A stretch of DNA of 8,711 nt from Anaerotignum sp. (GCA_020024395.1 JAHHTV010000057.1:1-8711); one strand, 5' to 3'. Positions 1 to 6,555 are shown, counted from the first letter of the stretch. The notes: generated by a model from the sequence alone, not told the origin. Made by a program: numbers and translations.

Positions 1-1815
1 GAAGAAGCAGCCTTGCTTGCAGAATTGGAAGCTTTGGAAGCAGCAGAAAAAACAAGTGATGAGCCTGTTATCAAAACCATTCCAGAAAGCATTACTGTAA
101 AAGATTTGGCAGAAGTGTTGGGCAAAAAAGGTGCAGATTTGGTTATGGCATTGATGAAAAAAGGAAAAATGCTCAATATCAATGCAACATTGGATTTTGA
201 AACAGCCGCAGCAATCGCAGAAGAATATAATGTCATTTTGGAAATGGAAGAAGAAAAAGACATTATGGAAACTGTATTTGCAGAGGAAGAAGAAGACGAA
301 AGTAAATTGAAAGAACGTCCTCCTGTTGTGGTGGTAATGGGACACGTTGACCATGGTAAAACATCTTTGCTGGATGCCATTCGTCATAGCAATGTGACAA
401 AAGGTGAAGCAGGTGGTATTACACAGCATATTGGTGCATATACCGTGCAGATTGACGGAAAACCCATTACATTTTTGGATACACCTGGACATGAAGCGTT
501 TACAGCAATGCGTATGAGAGGTGCACAAATTACAGATATTGCAATACTGGTGGTTGCAGCAGATGACGGCGTGATGCCACAGACAATCGAAGCAATTAAC
601 CATGCCAAAGCAGCAGGTGTGGAAATTATTGTTGCAATAAACAAAATGGATAAACCTTCTGCAAATCCTGACAGAGTGAAACAGGAATTGGTAGAATATG
701 AATTGGTTGCAGAAGATTGGGGCGGTCAGACAATTTGTGTGCCTGTATCCGCAGCAACAAAAGATGGTATTGATTCTTTGCTTGAAATGATTATATTGGT
801 TGCAGAAATGAAAGAATTGAAAGCAAATCCAAATAAAAAAGCAAGAGGTGCTATCATAGAAGCACAGCTTGACAAAGGTAGAGGTCCTGTGGCAACGGTA
901 TTGGTACAAAATGGTACATTGCAAGTGGGTGACCCAATTGTTGCTGGTTCTGCTTATGGTAAAATTAGAGCAATGACTGATGATAAAGGCAGACGTGTGA
1001 AAAAAGCAGGCCCTTCTACACCAGTGGAAATATTGGGGCTTTCTGAAGTGCCTTCTGCTGGGGATAGTTTCTATGTTGCGGCAAATGATAAACAAGCAAG
1101 ACAGGTTGCAGAAAGTATTATTGCAAAGAAAAGAGAAAATCTCATCAAAGAAACACCACAAAAAGTTTCTTTGGACGATTTGTTCTCTCAAATTCAAAGC
1201 GGTAATATGAAAGAATTGAATATTGTCGTAAAAGCAGACGTGCAGGGTTCTGTGGAGGCAGTGCGCCAAAGTTTGGAACGTTTGTCAAATGAAGAAGTGC
1301 GTGTGCGTATTATTCATGGTGGTGTGGGTGCAATTACAGAAAGTGACGTGATGTTAGCATCTGCATCAAATGCCATTATCATTGGCTTTAATGTACGTCC
1401 AGAGCCTGTGGCAAAAGCATTTGCTGATGAAGAAAAAGTAGATGTGCGGTTGTATCGTGTTATTTATAATGCGATTGAAGATATTACAGCAGCAATGAAA
1501 GGTTTACTTGACCCTGTGTTTGAAGAAAAAGTATTGGGGCATGCAGAAGTACGTCAGTTGTTCAAAGCTTCTGGTGTGGGTACCATTGCGGGTAGCTATG
1601 TGAAAGATGGTAAATTTGTAAGAAATTGTCAGGTTCGTATCATTCGTGACGGCATTGTTGTGTATGAAGGCGATTTGGAAAGCTTGAAACGCTTCAAAGA
1701 TGATGTCAAAGAAGTTGCGGCTGGTTATGAATGTGGCTTGGTATTCAAAAAATTTAACGATGTGAAAGAAGGCGACTGGATAGAAGCCTTTACAATGGTA
1801 GAAGTACCAAGATAA
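1..1815 (+). CDS. infB: Translation initiation factor IF-2 (5' partial)
   Basis: GTPase that delivers fMet-tRNA to the 30S initiation complex and promotes subunit joining in the cytoplasm. The reading frame is open from base 1, so the true start lies upstream; 604 residues are visible. Counting from the first codon, an IF2_N-like segment (about 22-75) is followed by an acidic linker and the GTPase domain. All G motifs are present: GHVDHGKT (114-121), GGIT (138-141), DTPGH (160-164), NKMD (214-217) and SA (250-251). After these come a beta-barrel domain II, the IF-2 domain III (around the [11 protein letters not shown] segment) and the C-terminal fMet-tRNA-binding barrel, ending at a TAA. The visible part matches the conserved core of the family; the missing N-terminus is the variable part. 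A TTG at 13-15 is internal leucine, not a start. It lies 12 nt upstream of rbfA. Confidence 0.98.
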   Translation, partial: EEAALLAELEALEAAEKTSDEPVIKTIPESITVKDLAEVLGKKGADLVMALMKKGKMLNINATLDFETAAAIAEEYNVILEMEEEKDIMETVFAEEEEDESKLKERPPVVVVMGHVDHGKTSLLDAIRHSNVTKGEAGGITQHIGAYTVQIDGKPITFLDTPGHEAFTAMRMRGAQITDIAILVVAADDGVMPQTIEAINHAKAAGVEIIVAINKMDKPSANPDRVKQELVEYELVAEDWGGQTICVPVSAATKDGIDSLLEMIILVAEMKELKANPNKKARGAIIEAQLDKGRGPVATVLVQNGTLQVGDPIVAGSAYGKIRAMTDDKGRRVKKAGPSTPVEILGLSEVPSAGDSFYVAANDKQARQVAESIIAKKRENLIKETPQKVSLDDLFSQIQSGNMKELNIVVKADVQGSVEAVRQSLERLSNEEVRVRIIHGGVGAITESDVMLASASNAIIIGFNVRPEPVAKAFADEEKVDVRLYRVIYNAIEDITAAMKGLLDPVFEEKVLGHAEVRQLFKASGVGTIAGSYVKDGKFVRNCQVRIIRDGIVVYEGDLESLKRFKDDVKEVAAGYECGLVFKKFNDVKEGDWIEAFTMVEVPR

Positions 1816-1823
1816 GTAGGTGA
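1814..1823 (+). promoter_or_regulatory. Ribosome binding site of rbfA
   Basis: AAGTAGGTGA matches the anti-16S consensus AAGGAGGTGA at nine of ten positions and overlaps the infB stop codon. Its AGG core is 7 nt from the ATG at 1828, which supports that start and suggests translation coupled to infB. Confidence 0.7.
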
Positions 1824-1827
1824 ATAT

Positions 1828-2211
1828 ATGAAAAATAATACTAGAATTTCTCGTATCAATGATGAAATTTTTAAGGAAGTATCACAAATTATTCGTGGAG
1901 AATTAAAAGACCCTCGTGTTGGGGCGATGACAAGCGTTGTCAGAGTGGAAACAACACCAGATTTGAAATATTGCAAAATTTATGTTTCTGTGCTGGGTGA
2001 TGAAGCACAAAAAGAAAGTGTTATGAAAGGCTTGAAAAATGCAAGCGGTTTTATACGCCATCAGCTTGCACAAAGAGTCAATTTGCGTTTTACACCAGAA
2101 TTGACATTCAAATTAGATGAGTCCGCAGAATATGCAGTGCGTATGAACCAGTTGATGGAACAAATCGCAAAAGACCGTCAAGAAAGAGAAGTGCATGAAG
2201 ATGCAGAATAA
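1828..2211 (+). CDS. rbfA: 30S ribosome-binding factor RbfA
   Basis: Small KH-like assembly factor that binds the immature 30S subunit and helps mature the 5' end of 16S rRNA. The protein has 127 residues, a normal length for the family. Family-typical features are the N-terminal helix with RINDEIFKEVSQII, the LKDPRVG turn near residue 30, the beta strand with LKYCKIYVSVLGD, and the KH-type helix-kink-helix NASGFIRHQLAQRVNLRFTPEL. The tail is charged and ends in acidic residues. The ATG has a good ribosome binding site 7 nt upstream. The gene follows infB after 12 nt and its last 17 nt overlap the start of the DHH-family gene, as expected inside a polycistronic message. The order infB-rbfA is widely conserved in bacteria, which makes the assignment secure. 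Confidence 0.97.
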   Translation: MKNNTRISRINDEIFKEVSQIIRGELKDPRVGAMTSVVRVETTPDLKYCKIYVSVLGDEAQKESVMKGLKNASGFIRHQLAQRVNLRFTPELTFKLDESAEYAVRMNQLMEQIAKDRQEREVHEDAE

Positions 2212-3151
2212 TACGAAAAAAGAAATATTGGATTTGATTGCAAAGGCAAATGTGGTGCATATTGCAGGGCATACCAATCCAGACGGGGACGCCATTGGTT
2301 CCTGTCTGGCATTTGGTACGGCTTTAGAAGCGGCAGGAAAAGAAGTGACTGTGCTTTTGGAAGCATATGGCGGAAAATATGACAGTATTCCAAATAAACA
2401 TTTGGTAAAAAATGCAGAAAAAAAAGCAGATTTGTTTATTGCTTTGGATTGTGGTGATGCAGAAAGATTGGGCGATGCTTACCATTGGTTTTTGAAAGCA
2501 GATGTGACAATCAATATTGACCATCATGTAAGCAATACGTATTATGGACAATATAACTTTGTCAAAGGAGATGCATCTTCTACAAGTGAATTGGTATATG
2601 AATTTTTGGAGGGAAATTATCCCATTGATAAAGATATGGCGGCAGCATTATATACAGGCTTGATTTATGATACAGGTGCATTTCGCCATTCTTCTACATC
2701 CCCACGCACAATGGAAATTGCAGCAGAATTGATGCGAAAAGATATTCCATTTACACAGATTTATAATTTATATTTTGATAACCGCAGTTTTTCAGAATTG
2801 AAAGTGATGGGTCAGGCATTTCAAAATGCGATATTGTATTTTGACGGCAAAGTGATTTTGGCAAGTATTACAAATGCAGAAATTGCTGCTTGTAACGGCA
2901 ATCATAAAGAGTTGGATGCCATTATCAATTATCTGAAAGGTGTGGATGGTGTTTGTGTGGCTTGTTTTTTATATGAAAAAGCAGAAAACATCACAAAAGC
3001 AAGTTTTCGTGGTGCAGATGGATATGATGTGTGTGCATTGGCACAAACATTCGGCGGTGGTGGGCATATCAAAGCTGCAGGCTGCACCATAGAACAAAAT
3101 ATGGCAAAAGCAAAACAGATGGTTTTGGACGCTTTGCAAAATATGATGTGA
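2195..3151 (+). CDS. nrnA: DHH/DHHA1 phosphoesterase, NrnA-type oligoribonuclease/pAp phosphatase
   Basis: Predicted cytoplasmic Mn-dependent phosphoesterase that degrades 2-5 nt RNA fragments to mononucleotides and hydrolyses 3'-phosphoadenosine 5'-phosphate, by homology to Bacillus NrnA (family knowledge). It has 318 residues. Metal-site motifs are visible: GHTNPDGDAIGS (25-36, with H26, D30 and D32), ALDCGD (83-88, D85), the DHH signature (109-111) followed by VSN, and YTGLIYDTGAFRHSST. The C-terminal DHHA1 domain carries GGGGH (287-291), the substrate-binding motif. The ATG at 2195 overlaps the rbfA end by 17 nt and has a weak AAAGAG upstream; an in-frame ATG at 2201 is the alternative start. 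Position between rbfA and truB is a frequent place for this family in Firmicutes. Assignment to NrnA rather than another DHH branch, such as a cyclic-dinucleotide phosphodiesterase, rests on length and the absence of GGDEF or PAS domains. Confidence 0.92.
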   Translation: MKMQNNTKKEILDLIAKANVVHIAGHTNPDGDAIGSCLAFGTALEAAGKEVTVLLEAYGGKYDSIPNKHLVKNAEKKADLFIALDCGDAERLGDAYHWFLKADVTINIDHHVSNTYYGQYNFVKGDASSTSELVYEFLEGNYPIDKDMAAALYTGLIYDTGAFRHSSTSPRTMEIAAELMRKDIPFTQIYNLYFDNRSFSELKVMGQAFQNAILYFDGKVILASITNAEIAACNGNHKELDAIINYLKGVDGVCVACFLYEKAENITKASFRGADGYDVCALAQTFGGGGHIKAAGCTIEQNMAKAKQMVLDALQNMM

Positions 3152-3156
3152 GGAGG
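3151..3156 (+). promoter_or_regulatory. Ribosome binding site of truB, deciding a TTG start
   Basis: AGGAGG overlaps the last base of the nrnA stop. Two in-frame TTG codons follow, at 3159 (2 nt away, too close) and at 3165 (8 nt away, ideal). The second also gives the family-typical start M-D-G-I-x-N-I, so 3165 is preferred. Confidence 0.8.
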
Positions 3157-3164
3157 GATTGCTT

Positions 3165-4057
3165 TTGGATGGTATTTTGAATATCCGAAAAGAAAAAGGA
3201 TTTACTTCTCATGATGTGGTAGCGATTGTCAGAAAAATATTGCAGACAAAAAAAGTAGGACATACAGGGACATTAGACCCTGATGCTGAAGGAGTATTGC
3301 CGATTTGTGTGGGAAAAGCGACAAAGCTGTCTGATATCATTATGCAAGGAAAAAAACAATATCTTGCAGTGGTGCGATTGGGGATTGCGACAACGACAGA
3401 AGATGCCAGTGGAGATGTGTTGGAAGAAAAAGAAGTGGTGTTTGATGAAAATAATATAGAAAATACTGTAAAGCAGTTTGTAGGAGAAATCAAACAAATT
3501 CCGCCGATGTACTCTGCCATAAAAGTCAATGGAAAAATGAATTGGCAAGAGAAGGAAAAGAAATTGAACGAAAAGCAAGAATTGTGATGATATACAATAT
3601 AAAAATCACAAAATTTTTACCCCCTGACCGTTTTGAAACGGTGGTGGATTGCACAAAAGGCACATATATTCGGACATTGTGCAGTGACATTGGCAAAATG
3701 CTGGGTTGTGGGGCACATATGGAAAGCCTTTTGCGTACAGAAACAAGCGGCTTTACATTGGAAAATGCCATCACATTGGATACTTTGAAACAAATGGCTG
3801 AAAATGGACAAGTAGAAAAGGCATTGCTTTCTATGACAGAAGCTTTGAGTATCTATCCAAAAGCAATCGTTTCTGAAAAATGGAAAAAAATGTTATACAA
3901 TGGTGGTAAAATATATGAACACGCCTATCAATGCCCACAACATCTGCAAGTGGGGGATACGGTGACAGTGTTTGACAGTAACAAAAATTTGGTTGGATTA
4001 TATGAAGTACAAAAAGAAAAAGAGCTTTTGCTTAAACCACTGAAAATGTTGATTTGA
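3165..4057 (+). pseudogene. truB: tRNA pseudouridine(55) synthase TruB, interrupted by a frameshift
   Basis: TruB converts U55 of the tRNA T-loop to pseudouridine. The gene is split. The first frame (3165-3587, TTG start) contains the opening DGILNI, the catalytic motif GHTGTLDPDAEG with its Asp at residue 38, the substrate-contact KKQY-LAVVRLG segment and IPPMYSAIKVNGK. It then leaves homology at about 3537 and stops at 3587. The second frame resumes at 3539 with ELAREGKEIERKAR, continues through the CTKGTYIRTLCSDIG motif and a C-terminal PUA-like domain, and stops at 4057. TruB proteins I know read GKKLYE at the join; here K-L-Y is missing and only two bases stand between GK and E, as a 7-nt deletion would leave. 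With those residues the protein would have 299 residues, a normal size. The first fragment alone (140 aa) lacks half the RNA-binding fold, and the second lacks the catalytic Asp and any ribosome binding site. A sequencing or assembly error is the main alternative to a true loss. Confidence 0.88.
3534..3541 (+). other. Frameshift point in truB
   Basis: Frame 1 is in register with TruB through AAA (3534-3536). The second frame is in register from GAA (3539-3541). Only the two bases AT lie between them, where nine bases coding K-L-Y are expected. The join lies beside a run of five A (3533-3537); one extra A there would also restore the frame but would still leave the protein two residues short in a conserved motif. 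Confidence 0.75.
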
Positions 4058-4062
4058 AGGAG
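4057..4062 (+). promoter_or_regulatory. Ribosome binding site of ribF
   Basis: AAGGAG begins on the last base of the truB stop codon and is 7 nt from the ATG at 4070. This favours that ATG over an in-frame TTG at 4064, which would sit only 1 nt from the motif. Confidence 0.75.
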
Positions 4063-4069
4063 TTTGAAA

Positions 4070-5023
4070 ATGGAACATATTACAGACGGCCATGTAGACC
4101 GATGCAGACCAACCGCAATCACACTGGGAAACTTTGATGGGCTGCATTTGGGACATCGTGCGTTAATCAATTTGACAAAAGAATTTGCGGCGGAAGAAAA
4201 TCTGGAAAGTGTTGTGTTTTCTTTTGCTCCGCATCCGATGTTGGTGTTCAAAAGAAAAGAAGATTTTGCTTTGATTATGGCACCAGATGAAAAAAAATTT
4301 GCTTTGGAAAAAATGGGCGTAGATACTTATATTGAATATCCTTTTGATGAAGTGTTTGCTTCTATGTCAGCAGAAGATTTTGCATTGAAATTGCTTTTTG
4401 AAAGAATGCAATGTAAAGTGTTGATTGTGGGAGAAAATTACCATTTTGGCAGCAATCGTTCTGGGGATTATAAAATGTTGAAGCGTTTTGGAGAAAAGCA
4501 TGGCGTAAAAGTGATTGCTGTGCCTTCTGTGTTGTATGAAAATGAACGTATCAGTAGTTCTCGTATTCGCAAATGTTTGCAAGAATTGGAATTGGAAACG
4601 GCAAATTGTATGTTGACAGAGCCATATTTTATATTGGGGAAAGTCAAAGAAGGAAAACAACTGGGCAGAACGATTGGTTTTCCAACAGTGAATATGGATG
4701 CACACCCTTTGAAATTGTTTCCACCCAATGGGGTATATGCAACAAAAACAAAATACAAAGGAAAATATTATTATGGTGTGACAAATATTGGAAAAAATCC
4801 GACGGTCAATGGCACACAAAAAATTGTGGAAACATATTTATTTGATTTCCATGAAACCATATATGGAGAGGAATTACAAGTGTTCTTTTATGCATTTTTG
4901 AGAGGGGAAAAGAAATTTTCTGATATTACAGAATTGCAATCACAAATTGCAAAAAATACAGAACAAGCAAAGGCATATTTTGCATCAGAAGCATATGCAC
5001 ACTGGAAAAATGCAGATGAATAA
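4070..5023 (+). CDS. ribF: Bifunctional riboflavin kinase/FAD synthetase
   Basis: Makes FMN from riboflavin and ATP, then FAD from FMN and ATP, in the cytoplasm. It has 317 residues, the usual length. The N-terminal FAD synthetase (nucleotidyltransferase) domain has GNFDGLHLGH (20-29) with the HxGH ATP-binding motif, the FAPHPM segment, and SSSRIR (162-167), the counterpart of the KMSKS loop in related transferases. The C-terminal flavokinase domain has GRTIGFPTVN (199-208, ATP and flavin binding), NGVYA, GVTNIGKNPT and ETYLFDF, whose Glu fits the catalytic base position of the family. The gene begins 12 nt after truB with its own good ribosome binding site and is followed after 22 nt by a permease gene. 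No FMN riboswitch is visible upstream, so it is probably expressed constitutively with the operon. All key motifs are intact. Confidence 0.97.
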   Translation: MEHITDGHVDRCRPTAITLGNFDGLHLGHRALINLTKEFAAEENLESVVFSFAPHPMLVFKRKEDFALIMAPDEKKFALEKMGVDTYIEYPFDEVFASMSAEDFALKLLFERMQCKVLIVGENYHFGSNRSGDYKMLKRFGEKHGVKVIAVPSVLYENERISSSRIRKCLQELELETANCMLTEPYFILGKVKEGKQLGRTIGFPTVNMDAHPLKLFPPNGVYATKTKYKGKYYYGVTNIGKNPTVNGTQKIVETYLFDFHETIYGEELQVFFYAFLRGEKKFSDITELQSQIAKNTEQAKAYFASEAYAHWKNADE

Positions 5024-5045
5024 AAAAGAATTGAAGGGATAGGAT

Positions 5046-5927
5046 ATGGAACAAAAGAAAAGAATGCAAGCACATTTGCTATTGCTTTTGACAGCGATTA
5101 TTTGGGGCAGTGCGTTTGTATTTCAAAAATTGGCAACAGAAGAATTGTCATCATGGTTTATTACAGCAGGAAGATTTTCTGTTGCAGCGGTGTTGCTTTG
5201 GGTCATTACATTCAAAAAATGGGGTAGACTGGACAAGGGATATTTACTTGGTGGTATGATTACAGGCGCTACAATGGGGCTTGGTACCGCAGTGCAAACG
5301 GTTGGTTTGACATTGGGTACATCACCAGGGAAAAGTGCATTTTTGACAGCAGTATATTGCGTCATTGTACCGTTTTTTTATTGGTTTGTTTCCAAAGAAA
5401 AACCACAGAAAAATCATGTGTTTGCAGCAGTGCTTTGTTTGATTGGCATTGGCTTGATTTCATTGACAGGTGATATGGGCATGACAAAAGGAGATATGCT
5501 GACATTGGTTGGTGGTGTGATTTATGCCTGCGACTTGACAGCGATTGCTTGGTTTTCAAAGGGTCGTGACCCTATGCTTTTGACAACCATGCAAATTACA
5601 TTTTCGGCTGTGATTGGCTGGATTGGTACATTGGCAACAGGCGGCTTACCAGTATCTATTTCTTTGGGGGCTGCCGGCAATGTGTTATACTTGGCATTGT
5701 TTTCAACGGCGTTGTGTTTGTTCTTACAGGCGTATGGTTTAAAATATACAGATGCGGCTGTTGGTACAATATTGCTGAGCTTGGAGTCCGTGTTTGGGGT
5801 AATATTTTCGGTGCTGCTGTATCATGAGGAAGTTACATTGCGTATGACGGCAGGTTTTGTTGTGGTGTTTGTGGCAGTGCTTTTGTCACAATTTCGGTTT
5901 GGTGAAAACAAAAAGGCAATCACATAA
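5046..5927 (+). CDS. EamA/DMT-family permease, ten membrane helices
   Basis: Integral membrane transporter of the drug/metabolite transporter superfamily; the substrate cannot be read from the sequence. The 293-residue protein has ten hydrophobic segments, at about 8-28, 37-56, 67-90, 96-115, 124-142, 150-170, 178-200, 207-234, 237-259 and 267-284. This is the two-times-five EamA duplication. Typical motifs are the WGSAFVFQK end of helix 1, the R in the GRF segment of helix 2, and the repeat-2 sequence AAVGTILLSLESVFGVIFS with its conserved Glu. The ATG at 5046 has AAGGGA 6 nt upstream. It lies 22 nt after ribF on the same strand and precedes the rpsO promoter. This permease is not part of the usual infB-pnp gene set, so it looks like a lineage-specific insertion into the operon. 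Some EamA proteins (RibN) import riboflavin, so a flavin link to ribF is possible but unproven. Confidence 0.9.
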   Translation: MEQKKRMQAHLLLLLTAIIWGSAFVFQKLATEELSSWFITAGRFSVAAVLLWVITFKKWGRLDKGYLLGGMITGATMGLGTAVQTVGLTLGTSPGKSAFLTAVYCVIVPFFYWFVSKEKPQKNHVFAAVLCLIGIGLISLTGDMGMTKGDMLTLVGGVIYACDLTAIAWFSKGRDPMLLTTMQITFSAVIGWIGTLATGGLPVSISLGAAGNVLYLALFSTALCLFLQAYGLKYTDAAVGTILLSLESVFGVIFSVLLYHEEVTLRMTAGFVVVFVAVLLSQFRFGENKKAIT

Positions 5928-5979
5928 AACAAAATTTGCCCAAAACAAAAAGAATACAAAAGAAATCTACACTTCTGAC

Positions 5980-6008
5980 TTGCAATGCTTGTGGGAGTGT
6001 GATACAAT
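5980..6008 (+). promoter_or_regulatory. Sigma-A-type promoter for rpsO
   Basis: A -35 element TTGCAA (5980-5985) and a -10 element TACAAT (6003-6008) are separated by exactly 17 nt. The -10 matches the TATAAT consensus at five of six positions and has the extended TG motif one base upstream (TGA before TACAAT). The -35 matches TTGACA at four of six. Transcription would start near 6015, leaving a leader of about 100 nt before the rpsO ATG. The promoter lies in a 186-nt gap after the permease gene, where independent control of rpsO makes sense. Confidence 0.75.
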
Positions 6009-6020
6009 AAAACCGCTGTA

Positions 6021-6102
6021 AAACCAAGACTCAGTCAAAGGACACTCCGACCTTAACTTAGTCTTTGGGGTTTGCAAAAAGACAATATATATATTTTTAA
6101 GG
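6021..6102 (+). promoter_or_regulatory. Candidate S15 autoregulatory leader (pseudoknot) of rpsO
   Basis: In the predicted rpsO leader, AAACC-AAGACT (6021-6031) can pair with AGTCTT (6060-6065) and GGTTT (6069-6073), leaving a TGG bulge. A second register pairs CC with GG at 6067-6068 instead. The enclosed loop contains CCTTAA (6051-6056), the exact complement of TTAAGG (6097-6102), which covers the start of the Shine-Dalgarno AAGGAGG. Loop CTCC (6045-6048) can alternatively pair with GGAG (6101-6104). A local hairpin GTC-aaa-GGA/TCC-GAC (6034-6051) competes with the first pairing. S15 is known to repress its own mRNA in several bacteria through leader structures, including a pseudoknot in E. 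coli. That this leader is of that kind is inference from position and pairing only. Confidence 0.55.
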
Positions 6103-6105
6103 AGG
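6099..6105 (+). promoter_or_regulatory. Ribosome binding site of rpsO
   Basis: AAGGAGG lies 8 nt upstream of the ATG at 6114. It fixes that start against an in-frame upstream TTG at 6072, which has no such motif and would add 14 residues foreign to S15. It overlaps the sequence that the leader loop can sequester. Confidence 0.9.
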
Positions 6106-6113
6106 CTATACAA

Positions 6114-6377
6114 ATGGCAGTTATTAACAAACAGGAAATTATCGCAAAATATGGTAGAACACCTAACGATACAGGTTCTCCAGAAGTACAGATTGCTTTG
6201 TTGACAGCAAGAATTACAATGTTGACAGACCACCTCAAAACCCACAAAAAAGACCACCACTCCAGAAGAGGTCTGTTGAAAATGGTAGGTCAAAGAAGAG
6301 GTTTGTTGAACTACTTGAAAGATATGGATATTGAAAGATATCGTACAATCATTGCCCAACTGGGTCTGAGAAAATAA
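6114..6377 (+). CDS. rpsO: 30S ribosomal protein S15
   Basis: Primary 16S rRNA-binding protein of the small-subunit platform; it binds the junction of helices 20-22 and forms a bridge to the 50S subunit. The 87-residue protein is close to the usual 88-89. The N-terminal segment runs to [23 protein letters not shown], with the GSPEVQ motif that contacts rRNA. It is followed by [33 protein letters not shown], containing the conserved [11 protein letters not shown] and RR-LL-YL rRNA-binding residues, and a short basic end LGLRK. The ATG has a near-perfect ribosome binding site. The gene has its own promoter, a structured leader and a following terminator hairpin, so it can be expressed apart from the upstream operon. 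The rpsO-pnp pairing is conserved across many bacteria. Confidence 0.98.
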   Translation: MAVINKQEIIAKYGRTPNDTGSPEVQIALLTARITMLTDHLKTHKKDHHSRRGLLKMVGQRRGLLNYLKDMDIERYRTIIAQLGLRK

Positions 6378-6395
6378 GAAACAGTAAAAAAATTG

Positions 6396-6427
6396 AGAAA
6401 AGAGAGGGCAAATCCTCTCTTTTCTTC
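6396..6427 (+). terminator. Intrinsic terminator-like hairpin after rpsO
   Basis: GAAAAGAGAGG (6397-6407) and CCTCTCTTTTC (6414-6424) form a perfect 11-bp stem, extended by one A-T pair, around a 6-nt loop GCAAAT. The 3' arm and the bases after it are rich in T (TTTTCTTC), though the T-run is interrupted by C. It starts 18 nt after the rpsO stop. I see no convincing promoter between it and pnp, so it may be a partial terminator that sets the rpsO to pnp ratio. Confidence 0.75.
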
Positions 6428-6461
6428 TATGAATAACAAACAAAAATACAAAAAAGAAGTA

Positions 6462-6527
6462 TGCACTATAGATGTCCAATTTTGTCCATAAATTTGATTA
6501 TGGTTGAAATTGAATATCTATGGTGCA
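6462..6527 (+). promoter_or_regulatory. Long hairpin in the pnp leader, possible RNase III site
   Basis: The two arms 6462-6491 and 6498-6527 fold on each other around a 6-nt loop ATTTGA. Of 30 opposed positions, 24 are Watson-Crick, four are G-U wobbles (6467-6522, 6474-6515, 6483-6506, 6484-6505) and two are mismatches (C6476-A6513 and T6485-T6504). Uninterrupted paired blocks are 14, 8 and 6 positions long. No T-run follows on the plus strand, so it is not a terminator for rpsO. It ends 28 nt before the pnp ATG and leaves the ribosome binding site free. In E. coli the pnp leader has a long hairpin cut by RNase III, after which PNPase represses its own mRNA; a similar role here is inference. 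A small mobile inverted repeat is the alternative. Confidence 0.7.
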
Positions 6528-6540
6528 AAAAAGAGTTGAA

Positions 6541-6547
6541 AAAGGAG
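6541..6547 (+). promoter_or_regulatory. Ribosome binding site of pnp
   Basis: AAAGGAG lies 8 nt upstream of the ATG at 6556 and outside the long leader hairpin, which ends at 6527. Confidence 0.85.
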
Positions 6548-6555
6548 ATTGATTT

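Noticed and set aside
13..15. TTG as a start codon for infB
   Set aside because: The frame is open upstream to base 1, there is no ribosome binding site, and IF-2 normally has a longer N-terminal region. The gene is cut by the window edge.
4058..4069. FMN riboswitch upstream of ribF or the permease
   Set aside because: The gaps before ribF (12 nt) and before the permease (22 nt) are far too short to hold the conserved FMN aptamer.
4367..4819. 150-residue minus-strand open frame inside ribF
   Set aside because: It is a shadow of ribF with the same antisense composition and no motifs.
4573..4845. 90-residue plus-strand frame inside ribF
   Set aside because: It overlaps the conserved flavokinase coding region in another frame and has no ribosome binding site or domain.
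5928..5979. Terminator for the upstream operon after the permease
   Set aside because: The stretch is A-rich with no stable GC-containing stem and no T-run on the plus strand, so read-through into rpsO is possible.
5969..6000. Inverted repeat ACACTTC/GGAGTGT across the rpsO promoter as an operator
   Set aside because: The arms are only 7 nt with one mismatch. The right arm also matches ACACTCC at 6042-6048, so the pairing is not specific. Too weak to call without comparative data.
6072..6113. N-terminal extension of rpsO from a TTG at 6072
   Set aside because: No Shine-Dalgarno precedes the TTG, the extra 14 residues are not S15-like, and an excellent site precedes the ATG at 6114.
5967..6479. 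170-residue minus-strand open frame across rpsO
   Set aside because: It is antisense to rpsO and its leader, has a low-complexity Phe/Cys-rich composition, and crosses the rpsO promoter, terminator and leader. It has no recognisable domain.
6494..6522. Possible pnp promoter (TTGATT with TATCTA or TCTATG)
   Set aside because: The -10 candidates are poor, spacing is wrong for the better one, and both elements are part of the long hairpin arms, which explains the sequence better.
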